64,000 nucleotides of DNA from Rivularia sp. T60_A2020_040. Lineage in GTDB: Bacteria; Cyanobacteriota; Cyanobacteriia; Cyanobacteriales; Nostocaceae. The DNA lies in NCBI GenBank assembly GCA_015272215.1, contig JACYMD010000048.1:68874-132873 (forward strand), given 5' to 3'. The notes beneath the pieces were generated by a model, which saw only the letters and a program-made list of their open reading frames with translations, did not search any database and was not told where the DNA came from. The position numbers and the translations under genes are program-made. The first letter of the stretch is position 1. Each line of letters opens with the position of its first letter. Below are positions 35,629 to 44,842 of this stretch, in pieces.

Positions 35629-37392
35629 ATGGATGAAAACTCTATTAACTTACTAAAAGCTCAACAAGCCGACTTTATTGAGCGAATCAAAAAAACAAAA
35701 ACTTATGAAATTAGTTTGCTCGAAACTAGTTTTAAAGGTTGTCATAGAGAATATATGACATTTTGGGGTGAAAGATTGACTTTACTCATGGAAAATGCTC
35801 GTCAACAAGCAGAAATTCTGGCTCGAAATCCGCCACCAATTCCATTAGAATATCCCGAAGATCCTGATTGGACAATACCTTTTGCCACTTTTTTTCAACA
35901 CCAATCCGAAACTTATTTGTTGCGAGAATTGATTGTTGAAGAGGTGATGAAAGCTTGTTATGGTAAGCTGGTGAAAAAGATGCCTCTAGATGTTTTAACA
36001 AATATTCCTTTGGATGATGAAGGAAATCTTCGAGGTGAAAGTAAATATTCTTTTTTAGTTACAAATAACCCCGAAATAAAAATTAGAGCTTGTGTTTCTG
36101 ATTCCGAAAGCTTTAATAGTCTCAAAAAAGATAAAGTACGTTGGACAATCACTCAAGAAGATTTAAATAATTACCAAATTTTATTTTTTGTCTGTTTATT
36201 TTTCCCTGGTTGCGGACAAAGAGGATATGAAAAAGAAGTTCTAATTGCTGGATTTTTACCAACTAATCAAATTGAATTTAACGGTTTGCAAACTCATGTT
36301 AGCCCAAGCAAATTACTGTACACAGGAGGATTATCTTGGTACTTAAATTTACTTAAAAACCAGAAAAATCTGCCGAAAAAAGTTGATGATATTCAAGAAG
36401 CCAAAACAATTGCTAGTCTCTCATCAAATCATCCTCTACAAACTATTATAGGTAAATGGCAATGTTCCCAGACCTTAACCGGACATATTAAAGGAATTAA
36501 TTGTATTGCTTTAACACCGAAAAATCAACATTATTCCCAATCATTAATAGCTAGTGGAAGTCGAGGAGAAATAAAAATTTGGGATTTAAAAAAGGGTGAT
36601 TTAATTGCGACTTTATCGGAATATCCTTGGGTTCGTACCGGGATTGCAGATGAAATCAATTATTTAGCCTTTAGTCCTCATGAACAAATTTTAGCAAGTG
36701 GTGGGGCTGATTGTACTATCAAAATCTGGCATTTAGGTGCTAAAGACTTGATTGATATCATGGATAAACATAATGGCATGGTGCGCTGTGTTGCTTTTAG
36801 TGCTGATGGTAGAATATTAGCTACTGGTGGTGACGATCGCAAAATTCAGTTTTGGGATATGAGCGATCGTCAAGTTGGGATGACGCTTTCTTTAGATGAT
36901 ACTGCGGCTCATTCTTTAATTTTCAGTCAAGATGGCAAGACTTTAGTTACAGGTAGCTATCGGAAAATAAAAGTTTGGCAAATATCTCCTAATCAACAAA
37001 TATCTGACGTAAAAGTGAAATTAGAGCATTCTCTTACAGCTCATTCTCACATAGTTCGTTCTTTAGCGGTGAATAAAGATGGAACAATTATGGTGAGTGC
37101 GAGTACAGATAAAACAATTAAAGTTTGGGATTTGAAAACAGGACAATTACTTCGTATTCTTGAAGGACATGAAGATGGAGTATATACAGTTACAATCAGT
37201 CAAGATGAGCAAATTATTGCTAGTGGAAGTGCTGATAATACGATTAAATTATGGCATTTAGAAACGGGAGAGTTACTAAACACTTTTGCAGGACATAATA
37301 ACACCGTAACTGCGGTAGCTTTTGCCGAAAAAGGCAATATTTTAGTCAGTGGTAGTTTAGATAAAACTATTAAAATTTGGCAGAGAAGTTAG
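35629..37392 (+). CDS. WD40-repeat protein with N-terminal domain of unknown function
   Basis: 587 residues. The N-terminal 270 residues are a separate helical/mixed domain of unknown function (charged start ENSINLLKAQQADFIERIKK, later FFVCLFFPGCGQRGYEKEVLIAGFLPT). From about residue 278 come seven WD40 blades with typical ends: IKIWDLKKG, IKIWHLG, IQFWDMSD, IKVWQIS, IKVWDLKTG, IKLWHLETG and IKIWQRS. One full beta-propeller is therefore present, probably a protein-protein interaction platform. There is no signal peptide or kinase domain. A copy of the AGTCGGGTTT hairpin follows the stop codon. Confidence 0.88.
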   Translation: MDENSINLLKAQQADFIERIKKTKTYEISLLETSFKGCHREYMTFWGERLTLLMENARQQAEILARNPPPIPLEYPEDPDWTIPFATFFQHQSETYLLRELIVEEVMKACYGKLVKKMPLDVLTNIPLDDEGNLRGESKYSFLVTNNPEIKIRACVSDSESFNSLKKDKVRWTITQEDLNNYQILFFVCLFFPGCGQRGYEKEVLIAGFLPTNQIEFNGLQTHVSPSKLLYTGGLSWYLNLLKNQKNLPKKVDDIQEAKTIASLSSNHPLQTIIGKWQCSQTLTGHIKGINCIALTPKNQHYSQSLIASGSRGEIKIWDLKKGDLIATLSEYPWVRTGIADEINYLAFSPHEQILASGGADCTIKIWHLGAKDLIDIMDKHNGMVRCVAFSADGRILATGGDDRKIQFWDMSDRQVGMTLSLDDTAAHSLIFSQDGKTLVTGSYRKIKVWQISPNQQISDVKVKLEHSLTAHSHIVRSLAVNKDGTIMVSASTDKTIKVWDLKTGQLLRILEGHEDGVYTVTISQDEQIIASGSADNTIKLWHLETGELLNTFAGHNNTVTAVAFAEKGNILVSGSLDKTIKIWQRS

Positions 37393-37442
37393 CGATAAAA
37401 TTTACTGGATTGGAGTGCAATATTCTCAATATCTGCTGGGTA

Positions 37443-37500
37443 AGAAGTCGGGTTTCTACAACAATTTTGGGTTGTTACGGATATCTAGGAGAAACCCGAC
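37443..37500 (+). repeat. AGTCGGGTTT/AAACCCGACT hairpin, copy 1
   Basis: GTCGGGTTTCT (37447-37457) pairs with AGAAACCCGAC (37490-37500). The family also occurs at 44748-44780 and 52058-52121, each time at a gene 3' end. Confidence 0.7.
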
Positions 37501-37545
37501 GAATAGGATAGTACAATTACTATATTTATCAATCCAAAATCCAAA

Positions 37546-38043
37546 ATGTTCCATCCCCAACCCATAGAACCCGAAGCTGGGCAAGAATCAGTATGGGATT
37601 ATCCCCGCCCCCCTCGTTTAGAAGATACTGATAAACATATTCAAATCATCTTTAACGGTGAGACTATTGCCGATACCAAACGAGCAAAGCGTGTTTTAGA
37701 AACCAGCCATCCTCCCAATTACTATATTCCACCAGAAGATATCAAAATGGAATATTTAATCCAAACACCGCAATCAAGTTTTTGTGAATGGAAAGGACGT
37801 GCTAGTTATTACACTCTTAAAGTTGGTGAAAAAGAAGCTCAAAATGTCTGCTGGTATTACACTGAACCTACAGAAGTATTTGTACCACTCAAAGATTACG
37901 TAGCTTTTTATGCTCACGTCATGGATGCTTGCTATGTAGATGGCGAAAAAGTTGAACCACAACCAGGAAATTTTTATGGTGGTTGGGTAACAAAAGATAT
38001 AGTTGGACCATTTAAAGGAAGTCCCGGTAGTTGGGGATGGTGA
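37546..38043 (+). CDS. DUF427 family protein
   Basis: 165 residues. The family core is clear: IQIIFNGETIADTKRAKRVLET, PPNYYIPPEDIKMEYL, CEWKGRASYYTLKVGEKEAQNVCWYYTEP and the ending HVMDACYVDGEKVEPQPGNFYGGW. DUF427 proteins are small cytosolic beta-rich proteins of unknown function. The ending FKGSPGSWGW is usual in cyanobacterial members. The heptamer repeats that follow start at the stop codon. Confidence 0.88.
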   Translation: MFHPQPIEPEAGQESVWDYPRPPRLEDTDKHIQIIFNGETIADTKRAKRVLETSHPPNYYIPPEDIKMEYLIQTPQSSFCEWKGRASYYTLKVGEKEAQNVCWYYTEPTEVFVPLKDYVAFYAHVMDACYVDGEKVEPQPGNFYGGWVTKDIVGPFKGSPGSWGW

Positions 38044-38044
38044 A

Positions 38045-38165
38045 ATCAGTTATCAGTTATCAGTGAACAGTTATCAACCAACAACCAACAACCAACAACT
38101 AACAACTAACCACCAACAACTATCCACCATCAACTAACAACTATCAACCAACAACCATCAACTAA
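38045..38165. repeat. AGTTATC and CAACAACTAAC tandem repeats
   Basis: Continuous low-complexity tract between convergent genes. Confidence 0.85.
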
Positions 38166-38169
38166 CTCT

Positions 38170-39165
38170 TTATTTTTCAAATATCAAATAAGTTCCTTCT
38201 AAACCTTCTAAAATAGTGCGAGTATTGGCTCTCATCATTTTTTGATAGGTGTCTGCTTCGCTTCCTGGTAAACCTAAATTCTCGGCAAAAAGCTGTCTTT
38301 GTGATATATTTACTTTTGCTTGTTCAGCAACGGATTTTATTAATTGAGGACTAACTGTCGGTTGCACAAAAATTGTTGGTACATTGGTTTTTTGCAGTGT
38401 TTTAGCTAGTAAGTTAACTTTCACATCTGATGTTTGTTCTGTAGGACTAATAAACCTTAAGGTTCCCGCTAATTTCAAACCATAAGCACGAACATAATAA
38501 GCCATTGCATTATTAGTTGTTACCAAAGTCCGTTTATTCGCCGGAATCGTTGCAATTCTGGCTTTTATCCAACTATCTAATTGTAAAAGTTGATTCTTGA
38601 TTTTTTGAGTATTACTTTGATAAAGTTCGGCATTTTCGGGTATTGATTTAGCTAAATTAATCCCAATTACTTCTACCATTTTTGCCGCATTTTTTGCATT
38701 GTGCCATACATAAGGGTCGGCTACTTTTTGTCCATTTATGGTTATCATTAATGGTATGGGTACGGCAATTTTTGCTACTGGAAGTTTTGTTGCGGGATTT
38801 TTACTGGCTAGGATAAATTTCTCTAATCCTGGTTCTAAATTGTAACCATTAAAAATAATTAATTTCGCTTGATTTATTGCTTGTTGATCTGCTGGAGTTG
38901 GTTGATAAATTTTGGGATTAATTGATGGTGAAGTTAAACAGGTAAGATTAATTGTTTTTGCGGCAATTTGTTTTGTTAAGTCGCATAAAACACTGGTAGT
39001 TGCCACAACTTGCGGTAAATTTTTCTCAACTGTAGTTTTAGTTACAGTTGTTGTGTAAGATGAACTATTTGTTGAATTATCCGAATTATTACAACCATAA
39101 AATGATACGCTAAAAATAATCAAGATAATACGCAAAGCTTTGTTGAAAAGTAGTTTTTCTAACAT
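38170..39165 (-). CDS. Zinc/manganese-type ABC transporter substrate-binding lipoprotein with altered ligand positions
   Basis: 331 residues from the ATG at 39165, which begins a lipoprotein signal ending SFYGC; an in-frame ATG at 39219 would place 18 extra residues before it. The two-lobe cluster A-I binding-protein fold is recognisable (YQPTPADQQAINQAKLIIFNGYNLEPGLEKFI, LVTTNNAMAYYVRAYGL, VPTIFVQPTVSPQLIKSVAEQ). By comparison with ZnuA/MntC, the four metal ligands would fall at NPKIYQP (K for H), DPYVWHNA (Y for H), TTNNAMAY (N for H/E) and FAENLG (E for D). All are changed, though a His lies nearby (WHN). Its ligand is therefore uncertain. No permease or ATPase gene is adjacent. Confidence 0.78.
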   Translation of the reverse strand: MLEKLLFNKALRIILIIFSVSFYGCNNSDNSTNSSSYTTTVTKTTVEKNLPQVVATTSVLCDLTKQIAAKTINLTCLTSPSINPKIYQPTPADQQAINQAKLIIFNGYNLEPGLEKFILASKNPATKLPVAKIAVPIPLMITINGQKVADPYVWHNAKNAAKMVEVIGINLAKSIPENAELYQSNTQKIKNQLLQLDSWIKARIATIPANKRTLVTTNNAMAYYVRAYGLKLAGTLRFISPTEQTSDVKVNLLAKTLQKTNVPTIFVQPTVSPQLIKSVAEQAKVNISQRQLFAENLGLPGSEADTYQKMMRANTRTILEGLEGTYLIFEK

Positions 39166-39276
39166 AAAGTTATAATTAGCACTTGTTTTATATTGCCTCA
39201 TACTACTTGTTTCTCTCAACGCGAATGATTATTATTGTCATTGAAACAAATATTTTGTCAGCCTTAAGATATCGCA

Positions 39277-40227
39277 ATGACTATGAATACAGTTAATGCA
39301 TCTTTTGATAAGGAACTTGTCATAGCTTTGATGGGTAAAGGTGGAACGGGTAAGACTTTCACTTCACTGGGTTTAATCCAAGGTTTGAGAAAGTTGGATC
39401 GAAAAATGATTGTAGCGGATGCAGACACGAATAGATCACTTTCGCGCTATCTTACTGCTCATTATTTGGGATATGGGGAAGAGGAATTAAAACAACTTCC
39501 ACTGATAACTCAAGCTGAGCAAGATTTTTACGATTATCACCAACTAGATTCGGAACAAACCTACCGCGAATTTTACGGTACTCCATTCGAGCAAGTCAAA
39601 AAATTTTCAGTTGAACCACCGGACTATTTTACCCAAAAGTATACAAAATCCCTTGATGATAAACTCGCTTTGATGTCGGTAGGAACCAGTGCAATGCGGA
39701 TGGAAGAACTTTACTCTACTCGTTGTTCTCACGCAACGTTAAACCCTTTAAAAGCGTGGTTAGCGCTGTCTACAAACGGTATTGTGGTTCTTGATTGTGG
39801 TGGTGGTGAGGATTCCGGTAGATTTGGTTTACCTATTGGTGCCAATGTGGTAGTTGTAGTAGTAGAAGCAACTCCCGACGCGATCGCAATTTCCGAGGAT
39901 ATCCGCGCTATTGATGAAGAATTGGGAATTCCGGTAGTTTACGTTTTAAATAAATGTCTCAATCAGTTTCCCCAAGTTGAAGCTTTTGAAGCGGAACACC
40001 AAGATACTATTATCGGTAAAATTCCTTTTATACCTAGTATTTATGGTAAAAATCCCTTAGAAGTATTTGACGAAATTGAACCTATATTTACACCAATGGT
40101 TGAGAAAATTCTCGCTCAGAAATTAAGTTCTTCTCAACAAAGATGGGAAAGAGTATTAAGATGGCAAGAACGTTTACAGCAACAACGAGAAACGAGTAAA
40201 AGTCAACCTTTTAGTTTTATTTCTTAA
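39277..40227 (+). CDS. CooC/MinD-like P-loop ATPase
   Basis: 316 residues. The deviant Walker A is ALMGKGGTGKTFTSLGLI with both lysines of the SIMIBI class; MIVADADTNRSLS and IVVLDCGGGEDSGRFG are the switch blocks. NKCLNQF provides the base-recognition NKxx motif. The organisation resembles CooC-type maturation ATPases and MinD/ParA relatives, which load metals or position proteins. No carbon-monoxide dehydrogenase gene is nearby. It is divergent from the metal-type binding protein (111 bp apart); a link through metal handling is possible but only inferred. Confidence 0.78.
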   Translation: MTMNTVNASFDKELVIALMGKGGTGKTFTSLGLIQGLRKLDRKMIVADADTNRSLSRYLTAHYLGYGEEELKQLPLITQAEQDFYDYHQLDSEQTYREFYGTPFEQVKKFSVEPPDYFTQKYTKSLDDKLALMSVGTSAMRMEELYSTRCSHATLNPLKAWLALSTNGIVVLDCGGGEDSGRFGLPIGANVVVVVVEATPDAIAISEDIRAIDEELGIPVVYVLNKCLNQFPQVEAFEAEHQDTIIGKIPFIPSIYGKNPLEVFDEIEPIFTPMVEKILAQKLSSSQQRWERVLRWQERLQQQRETSKSQPFSFIS

Positions 40228-40231
40228 CTTA

Positions 40232-40260
40232 AAAAACTCTGCGCTCCTCTGCGTTAAAAA
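40232..40260. repeat. CTCTGCG-type dispersed repeat fragment
   Basis: The tract CTCTGCGCTCCTCTGCGTT between the convergent CooC-like and topA genes. Relatives lie at 15410-15490, 17928-17968 and 29915-29955. Confidence 0.6.
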
Positions 40261-40262
40261 AC

Positions 40263-42422
40263 CTATAAATTGCCAAACTTCGGACTCCACCATCCTTTAG
40301 CTGTGTTAAAGTAAACGGCTTCTTTGTGCTTGCTATCTTGTCTTGCTTTGGAATCGGAACACCGTAACATAGTTTTCTTTTGTCCATCTTTTGTGTAACT
40401 ATATTCTTCCAAAGGTTTCTTACATACTGGACAAGGATACTTAGTAAATTTTACCGGAGATTTTTGATCATCTGTAGTTTTTTCTGTTTTAGAACCTGGT
40501 ACTTGCCATGTTTTGTTATAGTCGTTCCAGAATAAAACCACATTTTCACAACCGCTGACACATTTAAGAAAGTATTTCTTTTTAACTTTACTACTCTTAA
40601 TTTTTGCTAGATAATTATTACACTCAGGACAACGAGTTCTAGATTTTTCATATTCACGCTCAGTTGCTGTTGTTTTCTTTCCATTTAACGCAGCGACGGG
40701 TATAGTTTTGGCTTTTACTAAAGCTGGTGCAAAGTAATCTTGATTCCAACTTGTAAGATATTTTTGCCAAGGTTCTTTTCCCGAAGCAATACTATCAAGA
40801 GCATCTTCCATTTTGGCAGTAAATTCAGTTTTTAATAAATCTGGTAAAGCTTTTTCTAAAAATTCATCTACCTCAAGACCTAAAGTTGTCGGTTGTAAAA
40901 TTGCTTTTGTTAACTCCACATAACCACGTTTTTTCAAAGTTGCAATTGTGGGAGAATAAGTACTCGGACGACCAATTCCTTTGCGTTCCATTAATTGAAC
41001 TAACTTGGGTTCGCTGTATCGTGGTGGTGGTTGAGTCTGTTTCTTCTCATGACCAGCATTTTCTAAAGTTAATATTTGTCCTTGTTGTAAATTGGGTAAA
41101 AGTGTATCTTTACTCAAATTTGACCAATATTTAGCATAACCGAGAAACTCCACTACCTGTCCTCTAGCTTGCCAAAGTATTTCACCCGATTGAATAATCA
41201 CCAAAGTTTTACGTAACTGCGCTGCACGACATTGAGAAGCAACGGCTCTTTTCCAAATCATTACATACAAATCAAACTCATCCGGGGAAAGTTCAACCCG
41301 CAACTCAACCGAAGGACGAAATATATTAGTAGGACGAATTGCTTCATGAGCTTCCTGAGCAGTTTTATTACTCCGATGTCTGGCTGTGGATTGCGGTACA
41401 TTTTGCGGGTCATTTTGCTCCAACCACTTACGGACGCTAGCACAGAACTCTGGACTCAACATGACCGAATCCGTCCGCATATAAGTAATTAAACCAGCCT
41501 CATACAGCTTTTGTGCTACCTGCATAGTTTTTTCCGGAGCAAACTTCAACCGTGAACCGGCAGCTTGTTGCAGAGTAGAAGTAATAAAAGGTGGAGGTGG
41601 TTGACGGCTGGCGATTTTCCCTTCGTATTGGACAATTTGATGGGGATGATTTCGCGCTTGAGTCACCAACCGTTCGGCTTCAGCTTCGGAAAGTACACGA
41701 GTCGATTCTGCGGTTTCTGATTTCTTAACCACCGTGTCATCATTCTCTTGATTATCTTGCTGTGCTGTCTCCGGTGGAGAATTATTTACCATTGCTTTAT
41801 AAAAAGCGCGGAATCCTTCAGCATAGTCTACCCAAACACTCCAATAATCTTGGGGTACAAAAACCAGAATTTCTCTTTCACGCTGACAAATTAAATGTAG
41901 AGTAGCACTCTGAACTCTTCCGACACTTTTTGCACCATTATTCAAAGCCCAAACCAAAGGACTTCCCTTGTAACCAACTAACTTATCTAAGCAATCTCTG
42001 CATAATCCGGCACCAACCAAATTAGTATCAAGCTTGCGGGGTTTAGCCACAGCAGCCCGCACCGCAGCTTCTGTAATCTCCGTATAGACTACCCTTTTCG
42101 GCTCCTTTAACCCCAAAGCTTCCTTGAGGTGCCACGCGATCGTTTCCCCTTCCCTATCGGGGTCTGTAGCCAAAATCACTTCCTGAACCTGATTAACCGC
42201 AGCTTTTAACTTAGTAATAGTTTCCTTCGCTTGCTGACTGCGGGGAATGTAGCGACACCGCACATTGTGACCATCCATAATAAAGCCCAAAGAATCCTCA
42301 CCTTCATTACTGAGTTCTCGAATGTGACCGCAACTAGCACGAACAATCCAATCACTTCCCAGAATTTTACTCAGTTTTTTAACTTTACCAGGAGATTCTA
42401 CTATCAGCAGACGTTTAGGCAT
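40263..42422 (-). CDS. topA: Type IA DNA topoisomerase I
   Basis: 719 residues from the ATG at 42422 (MPKRLLIVESPGKVKKL); a longer frame adds 16 residues before the universal Toprim start and is rejected. The Toprim domain has VESPGK and ATDPDREGETIAWHL. The catalytic Tyr lies in GLITYMRTDSV (near residue 314). ERKGIGRPSTYSPTI and AKMEDALDSIASGK complete the core. Two C-terminal zinc-ribbon-like Cys4 motifs follow (CPECNNYL...CVSGC; CPVCKKPL...C). It relaxes negative supercoils. The size is that of the shorter of the TopA types known in cyanobacteria, so a second, longer topA may exist elsewhere. Confidence 0.92.
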   Translation of the reverse strand: MPKRLLIVESPGKVKKLSKILGSDWIVRASCGHIRELSNEGEDSLGFIMDGHNVRCRYIPRSQQAKETITKLKAAVNQVQEVILATDPDREGETIAWHLKEALGLKEPKRVVYTEITEAAVRAAVAKPRKLDTNLVGAGLCRDCLDKLVGYKGSPLVWALNNGAKSVGRVQSATLHLICQREREILVFVPQDYWSVWVDYAEGFRAFYKAMVNNSPPETAQQDNQENDDTVVKKSETAESTRVLSEAEAERLVTQARNHPHQIVQYEGKIASRQPPPPFITSTLQQAAGSRLKFAPEKTMQVAQKLYEAGLITYMRTDSVMLSPEFCASVRKWLEQNDPQNVPQSTARHRSNKTAQEAHEAIRPTNIFRPSVELRVELSPDEFDLYVMIWKRAVASQCRAAQLRKTLVIIQSGEILWQARGQVVEFLGYAKYWSNLSKDTLLPNLQQGQILTLENAGHEKKQTQPPPRYSEPKLVQLMERKGIGRPSTYSPTIATLKKRGYVELTKAILQPTTLGLEVDEFLEKALPDLLKTEFTAKMEDALDSIASGKEPWQKYLTSWNQDYFAPALVKAKTIPVAALNGKKTTATEREYEKSRTRCPECNNYLAKIKSSKVKKKYFLKCVSGCENVVLFWNDYNKTWQVPGSKTEKTTDDQKSPVKFTKYPCPVCKKPLEEYSYTKDGQKKTMLRCSDSKARQDSKHKEAVYFNTAKGWWSPKFGNL

Positions 42423-42995
42423 GACATCAAGGTTTAGGTAGAGATGCAATCCCGAAAAAGGCTTCGACATTTTATATTACTATCGTACACCGAAAGCTTA
42501 CCCCGTCCCAATTTGCGGAAGAAAAAAAACAGTATTTTTTTCCACTCTTAACCGAATTTTAACTAATCATTAAATAACCCATTTTTTGAAAAAACCGAGT
42601 TTCTCAACACCATAAGTTTTAACAACTCATCAGTCATTAGCATATCTCTGATTTCTGAAATTAAAAGAAAAACTATCAGAATCAACGGGTATTTTAATAA
42701 GAAATATTAAGCAAACAAAGTTAAAGTCTGATGTTTCAAGTGGAAATTATTTTCCTTGGATTGGCGTGTATGTCTTCAGATAGATGATAAAAACAAATTA
42801 AAGCCCAAAGAAATCCCAATACATAATTACGAAATATTAACTGTAAAGTTTATTAAATAAATGCTCATCTTCCGAGGCAATTTATATATACTTGATTTTC
42901 ATATACGTTGAACAATTGAATATCTTGATCCCGACGGGAATTAATTAAACTATTGCTCGATTTCAATCTATATATTGTACTTTGGAGGAAAAATA
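42423..42995. other. AT-rich region between divergent genes
   Basis: 573 bp with no gene. Only isolated A/T runs are seen. Promoters for topA and the small membrane protein presumably lie here. Confidence 0.4.
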
Positions 42996-43382
42996 ATGTC
43001 TTTGTCACAAACTACTGATATGGGAAAAACCTACTCATTATTAATGATAAAAAGCTTTTTAATCTGGACGTTTACACTGGCAGTATGTTTGCTGGTTGTC
43101 GGTTTTCCTTTGGTTGTTTTGATGGCTACGATTGGATGTTTGCTGTCGATTGTTCTGCAATCTGTAATGCCTGCTAGCGCGGTTTTGGTTGTAGCCGGTA
43201 GCTTAGTAATGTTTAATGTGATGGCAGTAATAGTAGCTGCTGGTGTACTAACACTGCGAGGTGTTCATCCCAATCAAATTAAATGGTTGAGCTGGCTGCA
43301 TGGAGAAGAAGAAGAGTTAAACACAAGTGTTTATGCAGCTTGTCCTTTAACTTGCGAAGTTGAATCCCTCAGCTTGCAATAA
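42996..43382 (+). CDS. Membrane protein of unknown function
   Basis: 128 residues from the ATG at 42996, with GGAGG 7 nt upstream; an upstream TTG frame adds 7 residues and is not preferred. Two long hydrophobic stretches (about 19-50 and 58-88) give two to four membrane helices. They are followed by a conserved-looking LRGVHPNQIKWLSWLHGEEEEL and a Cys-containing tail. I do not recognise a family. A good intrinsic terminator follows, so it is a single-gene transcript. Confidence 0.65.
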   Translation: MSLSQTTDMGKTYSLLMIKSFLIWTFTLAVCLLVVGFPLVVLMATIGCLLSIVLQSVMPASAVLVVAGSLVMFNVMAVIVAAGVLTLRGVHPNQIKWLSWLHGEEEELNTSVYAACPLTCEVESLSLQ

Positions 43383-43433
43383 ATTCAATAAATTATAACC
43401 ATCACAACTAATTCGACAAACAGTGCATTTCTG

Positions 43434-43454
43434 CCCGGTTCATCCGGGTTTTTT
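43434..43454 (+). terminator. Intrinsic terminator of the preceding membrane protein gene
   Basis: The stem CCCGG-ttcat-CCGGG is followed by six T, 51 nt after the stop codon at 43382. Confidence 0.85.
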
Positions 43455-43530
43455 CATGGTTGACAGTGGACAGTTGACAGTTGACTTCTAACCTTTGACC
43501 TTTGACCTTTAATCTTTGACCTTGTTATAA
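43455..43530. repeat. GTTGACA and ACCTTTG tandem repeats
   Basis: Degenerate heptamers immediately after the terminator and before wecB. Confidence 0.8.
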
Positions 43531-43617
43531 AATATATACTTTTGTGACAATCGACTATTGACGAATCACCCCTATGGTAATGACTATTGACTATTAACTA
43601 GTGATTTATGACTAATT

Positions 43618-44724
43618 ATGAAGCGAGTTTGTATTATCTTAGGTACTCGTCCGGAAGCGATTAAACTGGCTCCGGTGATTCAAACTTTCCAAGGCTATCA
43701 AGGCTTGGAAACTCAGGTGATTTTAACCGGACAACATCGGGAGATGGTGGAACAGGTGATGGGATTGTTCAATTTAAAAGCCGATCGCGATTTAGAGATT
43801 ATGCAGCCAAAACAATCTCTGAGCGATATTACCTGTCGTAGTTTGCGTGGTTTGCAAGAGTTATTCGAGGAAAACCAACCAAATTTAGTTTTGGTGCAAG
43901 GAGATACAACTACAGCTTTTGCAGCAGCTTTAGCAGCTTTTTATCAAAAAATTCCGATCGCTCATGTGGAAGCTGGTTTAAGAACCGATGACTTATTTAA
44001 TCCTTACCCAGAAGAAGCTAACCGACGTTTAATTTCCCAAATTGCTCAACTGCATTTTGCGCCGACACCTCTGGCTACAGAAAATTTACAACGTTCTGGG
44101 GTGTTAGGGGAAGTTCACATGACGGGTAACACCGTAATTGATGCGCTGTTGAATGTGGCTAAAAGCGAACCTCCTTGTAATGTACCGGGTTTGGAATGGA
44201 ATGATTATCGAGTAATTTTAGCTACAGTTCACCGCCGAGAGAATTGGGGAGAACCGCTGCAAAGTATTGCCAAATCATTTTTACAAATATTAGATAAATT
44301 TCCTGATACAGCATTATTGTTACCTTTACATCGTAATCCTACGGTTAGAGAACCCTTACAGGCAATGTTGGGGAATCATCCCCGAATCTTCTTAACAGAA
44401 CCTCTAGACTACGCTCAACTCGTGGGTGCGGTAATGCGATCGCACTTATTACTTACTGACTCAGGTGGGTTACAAGAAGAAGCACCTAGTTTAGGCAAAC
44501 CAGTATTAGTACTGAGAGAAACAACCGAAAGACCCGAAGCAGTAAGCGCAGGTACAGCCAAACTTGTAGGAACCGATACCCAGACAATTGTCGCTAGTGC
44601 AGCACAACTATTGAGCAATCCCACAGCTTATGAAACAATGGCAAGTGCAATAAATCCCTTCGGAGATGGTTACGCTTCGCAGCGGATTTTAGAAATTGTA
44701 CGGGGGTTTTTAGGAGTTAATTAG
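43618..44724 (+). CDS. wecB: UDP-N-acetylglucosamine 2-epimerase (non-hydrolysing)
   Basis: 368 residues, the normal length. It interconverts UDP-GlcNAc and UDP-ManNAc for cell-envelope polysaccharides. Blocks: ILGTRPEAIKLAPVI at the N-terminus, LVQGDTTTAFAAALAA, HVEAGLRTDDLFNPYPEEANRR with the catalytic Asp/Glu/His set, GNTVIDALL, TVHRRENWGEPL and TDSGGLQEEAPSLGKPVLVLRE. The enzyme is cytosolic and has a two-domain GT-B fold. No other exopolysaccharide gene is adjacent; the large kinase lies convergent with it. Confidence 0.93.
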   Translation: MKRVCIILGTRPEAIKLAPVIQTFQGYQGLETQVILTGQHREMVEQVMGLFNLKADRDLEIMQPKQSLSDITCRSLRGLQELFEENQPNLVLVQGDTTTAFAAALAAFYQKIPIAHVEAGLRTDDLFNPYPEEANRRLISQIAQLHFAPTPLATENLQRSGVLGEVHMTGNTVIDALLNVAKSEPPCNVPGLEWNDYRVILATVHRRENWGEPLQSIAKSFLQILDKFPDTALLLPLHRNPTVREPLQAMLGNHPRIFLTEPLDYAQLVGAVMRSHLLLTDSGGLQEEAPSLGKPVLVLRETTERPEAVSAGTAKLVGTDTQTIVASAAQLLSNPTAYETMASAINPFGDGYASQRILEIVRGFLGVN

Positions 44725-44747
44725 GAGTTAGGAATTAGGCAATCCCC

Positions 44748-44780
44748 AGAAGTCGGGTTTATCATAGAAACCCGACTTCT
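44748..44780. terminator. AGAAGTCGGGTTT hairpin, copy 2
   Basis: A perfect 13-bp stem AGAAGTCGGGTTT-atcatag-AAACCCGACTTCT 23 nt after wecB and ahead of the convergent kinase gene. It probably acts as a bidirectional 3' end. Confidence 0.6.
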
Positions 44781-44842
44781 CACCCAATCGTCAACATAAC
44801 TCCTCACTCCATGTCCTTACCGACACGCTGCGCTAACACTCC

